Assembly: GCA_021816155.1 (NCBI GenBank)
Contig: JAKAZA010000018.1
Coordinates: forward strand, 1-41,023
From: Pseudomonadota bacterium
Lineage (GTDB): Bacteria > Pseudomonadota > Alphaproteobacteria > Caulobacterales > Caulobacteraceae
Direction: 5' to 3'
DNA: 41,023 bases
The stretch's first letter is position 1, and each line of letters begins with the position of its first letter. The translations under genes were made by a program, and so were the position numbers. The notes beneath the pieces were generated by a model that saw only the letters and a list, made by a program, of their open reading frames with translations, searched no databases and was not told the DNA's origin. Of the stretch, positions 28,860-37,346 are shown one piece after another.

Positions 28860-29969
28860 ATGCCCCAGGTGATCGACTGCGACTCCCACGTGATGGAGCC
28901 CGCGGACCTCTGGCGAAGATATCTCGAACCCGAGTTCCGCGACCGCGCGATCCGCATCGAGCGGCGGGACGGGGTCGAGCACCTCGTGATCGGCGAGGTG
29001 TCGGTGCTGTCGGGCGTGCTGGCGGGGCTCGGCGGCGCGCATCTGCCGCGCGAGACCGTTTTCGGCCCCGGCCTCGGCTACGCGGACGGCTGCGAACCGG
29101 CGAGCTGGGACCCGGCGGCGAGGATCGAGCTGCTCGACAGCTGGCGCGTTGACCGGGGCGTGCTCTTCCCGACCATCGGCATCCTGCCGTTCCCCACCGA
29201 CGACGCGGCGCTTTGCAACGCCTATTGCCGCGCCTACAACCGCTGGCAACGCGAGTTCTTCGAGGACGCGCCAGGGCGAGTCGTGCCGATCGCGCTCGTC
29301 AACTGGCGCGACGTGGACGAGGCGGCTCGCGAGCTGGAGGCCTGCCTGAAGGCCGGCTTCCGCGGGCTCTTCGTCCCGCCCGAGACGATCGACGGGCGAC
29401 GGCCGAGCGACCCGCGCTTCGACCCGATCTGGCGGCTGTGCGAGGAGGCGGGCGCGCCGGGCTGCCTGCATGTGATCGTGCGCTTCGGGGGCCAGTTCTC
29501 GCCGTTCCTCGCCTGGCAGGAGACGAAGCCCGGCCCGGTGTTCACGTTCGGTCTCGGCGCCACGGGCCAGTTGATCCCGGCGGTGGCGGCGATGGTGGTC
29601 GACCGCCTGTTCGACCGGTTCCCGCGGCTGAAGATCGTGTCGGTGGAGGCCGGCTGCGGCTGGGCGGCCTACCTCATGGACCGGCTGGACGAGAAGCACG
29701 ACGTGTTCCGCGCGATCTCGCCAATGCCGATGAAGCCGAGCGACTACATCCGCCGCAACTGCTGGTTCGTCGCGGAGCCCGGGGAGCGGACGATCGGGGC
29801 CATGCTCGATCTTGTCGGCGAGGACCGTATCCTGTGGGGCAGCGACTACCCGCACGTCGATTCCACGCTGGCGGCGCCCGACCTGATCCGCGCGTCGGTG
29901 GCCGGCCTTTCGCCAGGGCGTCAGGCGGCGGTGCTGGGCGAAAACGCGCGCAAGGTGTTCGGCGTCTAG
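28860..29969 (+). CDS. Amidohydrolase family protein (ACMSD-like metal hydrolase/decarboxylase)
   Basis: This 369-residue protein is a TIM-barrel metal enzyme of the amidohydrolase-2 (ACMSD/LigW-like) group. The N-terminal metal motif is DCDSHVMEP with the D-x-H pattern, the middle histidine is in CLHVIVRFGG, and the late aspartate is in WGSDYPHVDS. The segment RNCWFVAEPGERT and the C-terminal ENARKVFGV are characteristic of this branch. Family members hydrolyse or decarboxylate small aromatic or unsaturated acids, but the substrate cannot be read here. GGAAGG precedes the ATG. Its stop TAG is immediately followed by the reversed stop of the carbonic anhydrase gene, with no base between them. 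Confidence 0.92.
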   Translation: MPQVIDCDSHVMEPADLWRRYLEPEFRDRAIRIERRDGVEHLVIGEVSVLSGVLAGLGGAHLPRETVFGPGLGYADGCEPASWDPAARIELLDSWRVDRGVLFPTIGILPFPTDDAALCNAYCRAYNRWQREFFEDAPGRVVPIALVNWRDVDEAARELEACLKAGFRGLFVPPETIDGRRPSDPRFDPIWRLCEEAGAPGCLHVIVRFGGQFSPFLAWQETKPGPVFTFGLGATGQLIPAVAAMVVDRLFDRFPRLKIVSVEAGCGWAAYLMDRLDEKHDVFRAISPMPMKPSDYIRRNCWFVAEPGERTIGAMLDLVGEDRILWGSDYPHVDSTLAAPDLIRASVAGLSPGRQAAVLGENARKVFGV

Positions 29970-30566
29970 CTAGTTCGGCGCGCTCACGGTCACGCCGAGA
30001 TCGTTCACGAGGCCGGTGGCCAGCGAATAGACCCAGCCATGAACGCTCAGCGTCTGGCCGCGCGCCCAGGCGTCCTGGACGAAGACATCGGCGGCGACGT
30101 TCCGCACCTGACGCATCACGTTGAGCTCGCACAGGCGGTCGAGGCGGGGCTGGCCCCCATCGTACGTGGCAAGGTGGTCGGCGTGGTCGTGCGCCAGCTC
30201 TCGTATCGGATGGAGCCAATGATCGATGAGGCCGCGGCGCCCGCCGTCGACTGCGGCCGCGACCCCGCCGCAGCCGTAGTGACCGACCACGAGGACGTGG
30301 CGCACCTTCAAGACCTCGACCGCGTACTGGAGGACCGACAGGTAGTTGGCGTCCTGCGGCGGAGCGAGGTTGGCGACGTTGCGGTGCACGAAGACCTCAC
30401 CGGGATCCAGGCCGATGATCTCGTTCGCCGGGACGCGGCTGTCCGAGCATCCGATCCACAGGTACTCGGGCGCCTGCTGGCCGACGAGGCGCTTGAAGAA
30501 ACCCGGGTCGGCGGCGGTCTTCCTCTCGGCCCAGGCGCGATTGTTGGCCTTCAGCTGTTCAATCAT
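29970..30566 (-). CDS. can: Beta-class carbonic anhydrase
   Basis: This 198-residue enzyme interconverts CO2 and bicarbonate in the cytoplasm. Zinc ligands are Cys40, His96 and Cys99, with the catalytic Asp42-Arg44 dyad in CSDSRVPANEI and the HYGCGG motif. The N-terminus MIEQLKANNRAWAE and the stretch VFVHRNVANLAP are typical of the Can/YadF branch. I use the ATG at 30566; a GTG 14 codons earlier is open but lacks conserved sequence. The gene is divergent from the SDR gene (55 bases) and convergent with the amidohydrolase gene. Confidence 0.96.
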   Translation of the reverse strand: MIEQLKANNRAWAERKTAADPGFFKRLVGQQAPEYLWIGCSDSRVPANEIIGLDPGEVFVHRNVANLAPPQDANYLSVLQYAVEVLKVRHVLVVGHYGCGGVAAAVDGGRRGLIDHWLHPIRELAHDHADHLATYDGGQPRLDRLCELNVMRQVRNVAADVFVQDAWARGQTLSVHGWVYSLATGLVNDLGVTVSAPN

Positions 30567-30620
30567 GGTGCGGGCATAGCGGCTTGACGGACCGGGCGTA
30601 AAGACCACCTTCGTCGCTTC

Positions 30621-31400
30621 ATGGATCCGGTTCCCGATCTCTCACGCTCCGTGAAGGGGCTCGCCGCGCTGGTCACAGGCGCGGCCAGCGGCATGGGGCG
30701 CGCCACCGCCTGCGTCTTCGCCCGCGAAGGCGCCAAGGTCGCGGTGACCGATGTTCGCCTGGAAGACTGTGAAGCGGTTGCGGCCGAGATCCGGCGCGAG
30801 GGCGGCGAGGCCTACGCCTGGGCGCTGGATGTGTCGGACCCGGCCGCGATCGGGCGGTTGGTCCCCGAGATCGCCGATCGGCTCGGCGGGTTAGATTGCA
30901 TCGTCAACAACGCGGGGGTCTCCGCCAGCGTCGCGATCGACGCGGCCAACTACGAGCAGGCGTGGGAACGGGCGCTGCCGATCCTGCTGACCGCCCATCC
31001 GCGCGTCATCCGCGCCGCGCTGCCTTATCTCCGCCGATCGAAGAGCCCCCGGATCGTGAACATCGCCTCCACCGAGGCGCTGGGCGCGACGGCGCGCGAC
31101 TCGGTCTACGCGGCGGCGAAGGCCGGCGTCACCGGCCTCACGCGGGCGCTAGCCGTCGAGCTCGGCAAGGAAGGCATCACCGTCAACTGCATCTGTCCGG
31201 GTCCAATCAACACCGGCATGACGCGCGGCATCCCCGACGCGGACAAGACCACGTTCGCGAACCGGCGCACGGCGCTGCGTCGCTACGGCGAGCCGGAGGA
31301 GGTTGCGCACATCACGCTCAGCCTCTGCCTGCCGGCCGCATCCTATATCACCGGCGCGACCATCCCGGTCGACGGCGGCCTCATGGCGCGCAACGCCTGA
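30621..31400 (+). CDS. Short-chain dehydrogenase/reductase
   Basis: This 259-residue classical SDR has the NAD(P)-binding motif TGAASGMG at 19-26, NNAG at 96-99, the catalytic Ser150, Tyr163 and Lys167 (SVYAAAK), and the C-terminal [10 protein letters not shown]. Asp44 at the end of the second strand (VAVTDVRL) favours NAD over NADP. It lies 30 bases before the acyl-CoA synthetase gene on the same strand, so it may act on an acyl or alcohol intermediate of the same pathway, for example a 3-hydroxyacyl-CoA or a secondary alcohol. The substrate is not determined by the sequence. Confidence 0.93.
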   Translation: MDPVPDLSRSVKGLAALVTGAASGMGRATACVFAREGAKVAVTDVRLEDCEAVAAEIRREGGEAYAWALDVSDPAAIGRLVPEIADRLGGLDCIVNNAGVSASVAIDAANYEQAWERALPILLTAHPRVIRAALPYLRRSKSPRIVNIASTEALGATARDSVYAAAKAGVTGLTRALAVELGKEGITVNCICPGPINTGMTRGIPDADKTTFANRRTALRRYGEPEEVAHITLSLCLPAASYITGATIPVDGGLMARNA

Positions 31401-31430
31401 CATCGAAGAACACACCAGGGAGACGCTAGC

Positions 31431-33056
31431 GTGGATTGGAACTTCGGCGACATCCTCGACGCCATCTCGCCGGTGCTGCCGCCGGATACGCCGGCGCTCC
31501 TGCATGGGGACCGCGTGATCACGTGGGGTGAATCGACCCAGGCGACCAACAATCTGGCGCGGGGCCTGATCGCACGCGGAGCGAAGCCAGGCGACAAGAT
31601 TGCGATCTATATGCGCAACCGCCCCGAATACCTGTTGGCGCTGACCGCGGCGTTCAAGGCGCGCCTCACCCACGTCAACGTCAACTACCGCTATACACCC
31701 GAGGAGGTCTGGTACATCTTCGACAACTCCGATGCGCAGGCCGTGGTCTACGCCTCGGAGTTCCGCGACGCTGTGACCGAGATCCGACCCCGGCTGCCGA
31801 AGGTCCAGACCTGGATCGAGGTCAGCCCGGACGGCGCCGTCGCGCCTTTCGCCGAGCCGTTCCAGCGGCTGGCGGCGGACGGCAACGGCGGCCCGCTCGA
31901 CATCCGCCGCTCCGGCGAAGACCAGTTCTTCATCTACACCGGCGGCACCACCGGCATGCCCAAGGGCGTGATGTGGACCCACCACGACCTGCGCGAGATC
32001 ACCCTGGCGGCGCAACGCCGCCTGGGCCCCGTCCCCGAGACGCTGGAGGAGCTCGCCCAGCACCATGCCCGGATCGGCCCGGGCATGCGCACGCTGCCCG
32101 CCCCGCCCCTGATGCACGGCACCGGCCTCCTCACCGCGATGGGCGCGCTGCTGGGCGGCGGCTCGGTGGTGACCCTTGAGGGCGCGGCGTTCGACGCAGA
32201 GGAATTGCTGCAGGCGGTCGACCGGTACAAGCCGCAGTCCATGGCCATTGTCGGCGACAGCTTCGCCCGCCCGATCCTCAACGCGCTGAACGCCAACCCC
32301 GGCAAGTACGACGTCTCGTCGATCGCCGCGATCGTCTCGTCCGGCGTGATGTGGAGCCTGGAAGTGAAGCGGGGCCTGCTCGAGCACATGCCGAACGCGG
32401 TGCTCAACGACGGCTTCTCGTCGTCGGAGGCGCTCGGAATGGGCGCCTCCGTGATGACCAAGGACGGCGAGGTGGCCACCGCCAAGTTCACCCTCGGCGA
32501 ACGCTGCAAGGTTTTCGACGAGAACGACCAGGAGGTCGCGCCGGGGTCCGGAATACCGGGCATGGTCGCGATCAAAGGCCCCAACCCACTTGGCTACTAC
32601 AAGGACGAGGCCAAGACCTCGCGCACGTTCCGCACGATCGGCGGCGAGCGCTACTCGATCCCCGGCGACTGGGTGCTGGTCGAGACCGACGGCTCGCTGA
32701 CCCTGCTCGGCCGCGGCAACGCCTGCATCAACACCGCCGGCGAGAAGGTCTTCCCCGAGGAGGTCGAAGAGGCCTTGAAGACGCACCCCTCGATCGAGGA
32801 CGCGCTGGTGGTGGGCCTTCCGGACGAGAAGTGGGGACAGGCGGTGACCGGCGTGGTGACGCTCGCGGAGGACGCGGAGCTCGACGAGGCGGCGCTGAGG
32901 GCGCACGTCCGCAGGACGCTCGCCGGCTACAAGACGCCCAAGCGCATCTTCGTCGCCGACCGACCCTTGCGCGCCGCCAACGGCAAGGCCGACTATCCGG
33001 CCGCCAAGGCTTCGGCCGAGGCTTCCGCGGCCGTCGGTGAGGCGCTCACCGCCTAG
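31431..33056 (+). CDS. Acyl-CoA synthetase (AMP-binding, ANL superfamily)
   Basis: This 541-residue enzyme activates a carboxylic acid with ATP and CoA. The P-loop-like motif is YTGGTTGMPKGVMW near 168, followed by GFSSSEALGMG, GDWVLVETDGSLTLLGRG with the ANL hinge aspartate, and INTAGEKVFPEEVE in the C-terminal domain; the catalytic lysine is in NGKADYPAAK. The translation starts with GTG at 31431, with AGGGAG eight bases upstream. It probably forms an operon with the SDR gene. The branch resembles FadD3/FadD-like synthetases acting on steroid side chains, terpenoids or medium-chain acids, but the substrate is an inference. Confidence 0.92.
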   Translation: MDWNFGDILDAISPVLPPDTPALLHGDRVITWGESTQATNNLARGLIARGAKPGDKIAIYMRNRPEYLLALTAAFKARLTHVNVNYRYTPEEVWYIFDNSDAQAVVYASEFRDAVTEIRPRLPKVQTWIEVSPDGAVAPFAEPFQRLAADGNGGPLDIRRSGEDQFFIYTGGTTGMPKGVMWTHHDLREITLAAQRRLGPVPETLEELAQHHARIGPGMRTLPAPPLMHGTGLLTAMGALLGGGSVVTLEGAAFDAEELLQAVDRYKPQSMAIVGDSFARPILNALNANPGKYDVSSIAAIVSSGVMWSLEVKRGLLEHMPNAVLNDGFSSSEALGMGASVMTKDGEVATAKFTLGERCKVFDENDQEVAPGSGIPGMVAIKGPNPLGYYKDEAKTSRTFRTIGGERYSIPGDWVLVETDGSLTLLGRGNACINTAGEKVFPEEVEEALKTHPSIEDALVVGLPDEKWGQAVTGVVTLAEDAELDEAALRAHVRRTLAGYKTPKRIFVADRPLRAANGKADYPAAKASAEASAAVGEALTA

Positions 33057-33099
33057 CGGCGGGCTTGACGCGCCGCCCGCCGCGCTCTTGGGAAGGCGG

Positions 33100-33933
33100 A
33101 TGGGCGATGCTTGGCCGTTCGAATCGCGCGCCGACCTTTCGCCGGCCGACTATCTGGCCTGGGTCGGCGCGCGGGTGTTCGCCGTCTTCGACGCCAGCAC
33201 CCAGGACTCCGGCAACGTCTCCTTCGGCGTCGAGGCGGCGGGCCGACGCTGGTTCCTGAAGTCGGCCGGCCATCCGGCAGACCCCGCGCCGCACCTCGAT
33301 CATCCGGCCCGCGTCGCCCTTCTGGCCAACGCCGCGCGGCTGGCCGGCTCGCTCGAGCACCCGGCGCTGCCGCGGCTGCGCGGCGAGCCGGCCTCGGCCT
33401 GGGGCCCTTTGCTGGCGTACGACTGGGCGCCCGGCGAGCTCCTGCACGCACCGGCGGCGCGGCGCGCCGACCCCGCCAGCGCCCACCAGCGCTTCCGGAG
33501 CCTGCCCGCGGACGAGATCGCCATCGCGCTCGACACCGTGATCGACGTCCATGTGCGGCTCTGCGCGCTCGGCTGGGTCGCCTGCGATTTCTACGACGGA
33601 GCGATGATCTACGACTTCGTCGGCCGACGCCTGACGCTTGTCGACCTCGACACCTATCGGCAGGGGCCGTTCGTCAACGAAATGGGCCGAATGTTCGGCT
33701 CGACCCGCTTCATGGCGCCCGAGGAGTTCCGCAAAGATGCTGTGATCGACGAGCGCACGACGGTGTTCACGCTCGGCCGAACGATCAGCAATTTCCTCGG
33801 CGACGGGACGCTGGACGCCGCCGCATTCCGCGGCGCCGACGCCCAGCTGGCGGCGATGCTCGGCGCATGCCGTCCCGCACCGGACGAACGCTTCCAGAGC
33901 GTGGCCGAACTCGCGGCCGCCTGGCGCCGCTGA
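33100..33933 (+). CDS. Atypical serine/threonine kinase-fold protein
   Basis: This 277-residue protein has a kinase-like layout with divergent motifs. A glycine-poor N-lobe contains DSGNVSFGVEAAGRRWFLKSA, where Lys54 could be the ATP-binding lysine. The expected HRDxKxxN loop is replaced by WVACDFYDGAMIYDF, which keeps an aspartate but not the Asn five positions later. The DFG segment is LVDLDTY, and an activation-loop-like FGSTRFMAPEEF follows. It may phosphorylate a protein or small molecule, or be a pseudokinase. GGAAGG precedes the ATG only three bases away. It stands between the acyl-CoA synthetase and MFS genes, same strand. Family resemblance is to bacterial proteins annotated as Ser/Thr kinases. 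Confidence 0.72.
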   Translation: MGDAWPFESRADLSPADYLAWVGARVFAVFDASTQDSGNVSFGVEAAGRRWFLKSAGHPADPAPHLDHPARVALLANAARLAGSLEHPALPRLRGEPASAWGPLLAYDWAPGELLHAPAARRADPASAHQRFRSLPADEIAIALDTVIDVHVRLCALGWVACDFYDGAMIYDFVGRRLTLVDLDTYRQGPFVNEMGRMFGSTRFMAPEEFRKDAVIDERTTVFTLGRTISNFLGDGTLDAAAFRGADAQLAAMLGACRPAPDERFQSVAELAAAWRR

Positions 33934-34014
33934 GGGGTCGAGGCGGCGCCCGCGCGTTGATCCGCCGGTCGAACTCGCGCCATAAGTCGGCCCGCGCAAG
34001 GTGGGGGCAGGTTC

Positions 34015-35256
34015 ATGGTCATCGTCGACGATCTGCGGGCGCTGAGCGGCCCGCAGCGGGCGGCGTTCTTCGCGAGCCTGCTCAGCTGGTCTCTCGATGC
34101 GTTCGACTTCTTCCTGTTCACGCTGGTGATCGACGACATCGCCAAGACGTTTCACCGGCCCATCCCGGAGATCTCGCTGGCGGTCGTGCTGACGCTGGCC
34201 GCCAGACCCATCGGCGCGCTGCTTTTCGGATGGCTGGCGGACCGGCACGGGCGCCGGCCGATCATGATGATCAACGTCGGCGTCTATTCGGTGCTCGCCG
34301 CGGCCTCGGCGCTCGCGCCCAACGCCGCGACGCTGATCGCCCTGCGCTGCCTGTTCGGCGTCGCGATGGGCGGCGTCTGGGGTGTCGGCGCATCGCTGGC
34401 GCTGGAATCGATCCCCGCCAAGAGCCGCGGCGTGGTCTCCGGCATCCTGCAGGAAGGCTATCCGATGGGCTATTTCCTGGCGGCGCTCGCCTTCCTTGCG
34501 TCACCATGGCTGGGCTGGCGCGGCATGCTGGCCCTCGGCATCCTTCCGGCGCTGCTGATCTTCTACGTCCGCCTGAAGGTGCCCGAGAGCCCGGCGTGGG
34601 AGGCCAACCAGAAGGCCTTGCGCAGCGCGGCCCGGCCGGCGCGCCAGAGCCTGACGTCGGCCATGCGCGGTCATTGGGGGATGCTCGCCTACGCCGTCGC
34701 GCTGATGACCTTGTTCAACTTCTTCTCGCACGGCACGCAGGACTGCTATCCGACCTTCCTGAAGGTGCAGCATGGCTTCGGGCCCCCGCTCGTGGCCGCG
34801 CTCACGGCGGTGCTGAACCTCGGCGCGATCGCCGGCGGGTTCATCTTCGGGCCACTGTCGGAGCGGCTCGGGCGACGGCGCACCATCGCGCTGGCGGCGC
34901 TGCTCGCGGTGCCGATCATTCCGCTCTGGGCGTTCTCGTCGACCCCGCTGATGCTGGGCGCCGGCGCGTTCCTGATCCAGGTGGCCGTGCAGGGCGCGTG
35001 GGGGGTGGTGCCAGCGCACCTGAACGAGCTGGCGCCGGAAGGCGCGCGCGGCTCCTTCCCGGGCTTCGCCTATCAACTCGGCAACCTGCTGGCGGCGGCG
35101 AACCTCTATCTGCAGACGAGCTTTGCGAGCAGCCATGACAACAACTACGGGCTTGCGCTGGCCGCCGTCTGCGGCGTGGTGGCGGTGAGCCTCGCGGTCG
35201 CGGCGTGGTTCGGGCCAGAGCGCAAAGGCGTCGCGTTCGGGCGCGGCGGCGCGTGA
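34015..35256 (+). CDS. MFS transporter, carboxylate/metabolite:H+ symporter type
   Basis: This 413-residue inner-membrane protein has twelve predicted membrane helices. The start is SLLSWSLDAFDFFLFTLVI, the family pattern W-x-x-D-x-x-D-F-F of lactate and sialic acid carriers; the MFS loop motif appears as WLADRHGRRPIMM between TM2 and TM3 and again as LSERLGRRRT. The motif PESPAWEANQKA is typical of the JEN1/NanT-like branch. A ribosome-binding site rich in G precedes the ATG. It lies 80 bases after the kinase-like gene, in the neighbourhood of acyl-CoA and amidohydrolase genes, so a carboxylate substrate is plausible but not shown. Confidence 0.9.
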   Translation: MVIVDDLRALSGPQRAAFFASLLSWSLDAFDFFLFTLVIDDIAKTFHRPIPEISLAVVLTLAARPIGALLFGWLADRHGRRPIMMINVGVYSVLAAASALAPNAATLIALRCLFGVAMGGVWGVGASLALESIPAKSRGVVSGILQEGYPMGYFLAALAFLASPWLGWRGMLALGILPALLIFYVRLKVPESPAWEANQKALRSAARPARQSLTSAMRGHWGMLAYAVALMTLFNFFSHGTQDCYPTFLKVQHGFGPPLVAALTAVLNLGAIAGGFIFGPLSERLGRRRTIALAALLAVPIIPLWAFSSTPLMLGAGAFLIQVAVQGAWGVVPAHLNELAPEGARGSFPGFAYQLGNLLAAANLYLQTSFASSHDNNYGLALAAVCGVVAVSLAVAAWFGPERKGVAFGRGGA

Positions 35257-35377
35257 CGCGCGGGGCGGCGTCATCGCGGCGTCGCATATTTCGCGCAGCT
35301 ATCGGGTCCGCGCTGGCCGGACAGGCGTCCGATCGCCTATGGATCGAGCGTAGCCCGAGCCGGCGCCAGGGGGACGC

Positions 35378-36742
35378 ATGACCGACACCCACTTCCGGAT
35401 CCTCGACGAGCAGAAGCTGAGCGCCTTCCATTGGCGCGCGATCCTCGTCACCGGCCTCGGCGTGTTCTGCGACGGCTACGACATCTCGTCGATCAGCCTC
35501 GTGCTGACCGAGGCGCTCAACTTCTATCATGTGGGCAAGGCCGCCATCCCGATCACGAAAGGCTGGCTGACCGCCTCGGCGCTGGTGGGCTCGATGCTGG
35601 GCGCGGCCGTCTTCGGCCTGCTCGCACAGAAGGGGCGCAAGCGCTTCTACGGCCTCGATGCGTTGATCCTAGGCGTCGGCGCGCTGGCGCAGGCGTTCAT
35701 GCCGACCTGGCAGACCCTGGTCCTCTGCCGGTTCATCCTCGGGGTCGGCGTCGGCGCCGACTACGTGCTGTCGCCCACCATCATGGCCGAGCACGCCAAC
35801 CGCGCGGACCGGGGCAAGGCGATCGGGCTCGGCTTCGGCACCATGTGGCCGATCGGCGCCCTGGCCGCGGCCCTCGTCAATCTGCTGCTGGTCTCGTTCC
35901 ACGTCGCGCCGGACGTCGCCTGGCGGGTGGTGCTGGCCGGCGGATGCATCCCGGCCCTCGGCGTGATGTATTTCCGTCGGCGAATGCCGGAATCCGCCAG
36001 GTTTCTGGCCCGCGTCGCCGGAGACCAGGCGCGGGCGCAGGCGGCGGTGGCCGAGGTGAGCGGCGAGACGGCCGCGCCCCCGCCCGCGATCGACACGCGC
36101 CCACTTTGGCAGGTGCTCCGCCAGCACGCCGGCCACATCTTCGCCGGCGCCCTGCTGTGGATGGTCTACGACCTCGTCGTCTACGCCACGATCCTGTTCG
36201 GTCCGGACATCATCGCCCAGAATCTCGGCATGCGGCCCGAGATCTACCAGATCGAGACCGAGCTGATCTTCACCATCCCGCCGTCGATCCTGATGTCCTG
36301 GTTCCTGCTCGACCGACTGGGACGAAAGCCGGTGCAGGTGTGGGGGTTCATAGCCGGCGGCCTCGTGTTGGTCGTGTTCGCCTGGATGCGGGCGACCGCC
36401 GGCGTTCCGGCGTTGGCGGCCTACCTGGTCTACGGTCTCTTCAACATCGCGCAGACGGGGCCTGGCCTCGTCTCGGGCGCCGGCGTCTATGGCGTCGAGC
36501 TCGCGCCCACCCGCATCCGCAGCGTCGCCCAGAGCATCACGGTCGTCGGCGGGCGCATCGGCGCGGCCACCGCCGGCTTCGTATTCCCGCTGCTGAACGC
36601 TCAGCTGGGGTTCGTCACCACCATTCTCGGTCTGGCGGGGCTGTCGGTCGTGGGCGGGGTGCTCAGCCAGATCCTGGTGCCGGAGACGGGCAAGCGTTCG
36701 CTCGAGGAGATCAATCTCGAGCACATCCGCGTCACCGGTTAA
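35378..36742 (+). CDS. MFS transporter, sugar/phosphate porter type
   Basis: This 454-residue protein has twelve predicted membrane helices and is not closely similar to the preceding MFS gene. Features are WRAILVTGLGVFCDGYDIS in TM1 (the G-x-x-x-D-x-Y-D pattern of PHS/sugar porters), RFILGVGVGADYVLSPTIMAEHANRADRGK, the PESARFL motif after TM6, LLDRLGRKPVQVWG between TM8 and TM9, and PTRIRSVAQSITVVGGRIGA. The C-terminus ends VPETGKRSLEEI, usual for this group. AGGGGG lies before the ATG. The substrate is unknown; phosphate, an organic acid or a sugar are all possible. Confidence 0.9.
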   Translation: MTDTHFRILDEQKLSAFHWRAILVTGLGVFCDGYDISSISLVLTEALNFYHVGKAAIPITKGWLTASALVGSMLGAAVFGLLAQKGRKRFYGLDALILGVGALAQAFMPTWQTLVLCRFILGVGVGADYVLSPTIMAEHANRADRGKAIGLGFGTMWPIGALAAALVNLLLVSFHVAPDVAWRVVLAGGCIPALGVMYFRRRMPESARFLARVAGDQARAQAAVAEVSGETAAPPPAIDTRPLWQVLRQHAGHIFAGALLWMVYDLVVYATILFGPDIIAQNLGMRPEIYQIETELIFTIPPSILMSWFLLDRLGRKPVQVWGFIAGGLVLVVFAWMRATAGVPALAAYLVYGLFNIAQTGPGLVSGAGVYGVELAPTRIRSVAQSITVVGGRIGAATAGFVFPLLNAQLGFVTTILGLAGLSVVGGVLSQILVPETGKRSLEEINLEHIRVTG

Positions 36743-36833
36743 CTACCCGCTGCGCGGTTCCGCCGCGCTGGTCGCAGGCGGACGAGTCAAGGCGGTCGGT
36801 GCTATGTAGGGGCTCCTCGCGCGGCGAAAGGGA

Positions 36834-36855
36834 CCGCGCGGAAAAACCCGCGCGG
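36834..36855. repeat. CCGCGCGG hairpin in the convergent gap
   Basis: CCGCGCGG occurs twice (36834-36841 and 36848-36855). As this octamer is its own reverse complement, the copies can pair into an 8-bp stem with the loop AAAAAC. It lies after the MFS stop at 36742 and upstream of a larger inverted repeat. Confidence 0.5.
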
Positions 36856-36869
36856 CGGTGTCGCGCGGA

Positions 36870-36910
36870 GCGTCCGGCCCGGATGGCGGCGCCGCCGTCC
36901 GGGCCGACGC
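36870..36910. terminator. Bidirectional terminator, 32-nt inverted repeat
   Basis: CGGCCCGGATGGCGGC (36875-36890) and GCCGCCGTCCGGGCCG (36891-36906) form an inverted repeat of 16-bp arms with a single T-G pair and no separating base. An alternative fold extends the stem outward through GCGTC/GACGC with a one-base bulge. It lies between the convergent MFS (ends 36742) and GtrA (ends 36924) genes, so it probably terminates both. There is no U-tract on either side. Confidence 0.65.
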
Positions 36911-36923
36911 ACGCTCCCTCCGC

Positions 36924-37346
36924 CTAGCCTGCGGCGCCCGCTTCGGTCGCTCTGAACGCCCATAGCTTGGCCAGGGTGAAGGTCGAGGCGGGTACGATCA
37001 CCACGACCGGCGCCAGCGCCTCCCAGAACGGCCAGCCGAGGACGTGCGCGCCGATGAAGACGACACCCTGGTTGATGGCGAGCCCCGCCAGCGAGATCGT
37101 CGCGAACCGCGCGAACTGCGGCCCGTGCAACGCCGGGCGGCGGAAGGTGAACAGCGCGTTGCCGAAGTAGGAGACGCCGACGGAACAGGCGTAGCCGACG
37201 AACGTCGCCCAGAACGGCGCCAGCCCGAGGAACTGGTGCGCGCCAAGCGCCGTCAGGAAATGGCAGCCGGTCGCGGCGGCGCCCACCAGCACGAAAAGGT
37301 TGATCTCCCGGACGACGCGCGGAAGCCTGATGGCGGCGACCCTCAT
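36924..37346 (-). CDS. GtrA family membrane protein
   Basis: This 140-residue protein has four predicted membrane helices (about 15-37, 42-60, 78-98 and 106-128) with the family motifs FVLVGAAATGCHFL and SVGVSYFGNALFTFRR. GtrA-type proteins are thought to flip polyprenyl-phosphate-linked sugars across the inner membrane, working with a GT2 enzyme (GtrB/DPM type) that makes the donor. Such a GT2 is in this same operon. Its ATG overlaps the methyltransferase stop by four bases (ATGA). Confidence 0.93.
   Translation of the reverse strand: MRVAAIRLPRVVREINLFVLVGAAATGCHFLTALGAHQFLGLAPFWATFVGYACSVGVSYFGNALFTFRRPALHGPQFARFATISLAGLAINQGVVFIGAHVLGWPFWEALAPVVVIVPASTFTLAKLWAFRATEAGAAG

Noticed and set aside
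28715-28957. Minus-strand frame ending in LSGVEPLTS
   Set aside because: Its C-terminus is the complement of tRNA-Ala; this is a well-known false annotation pattern.
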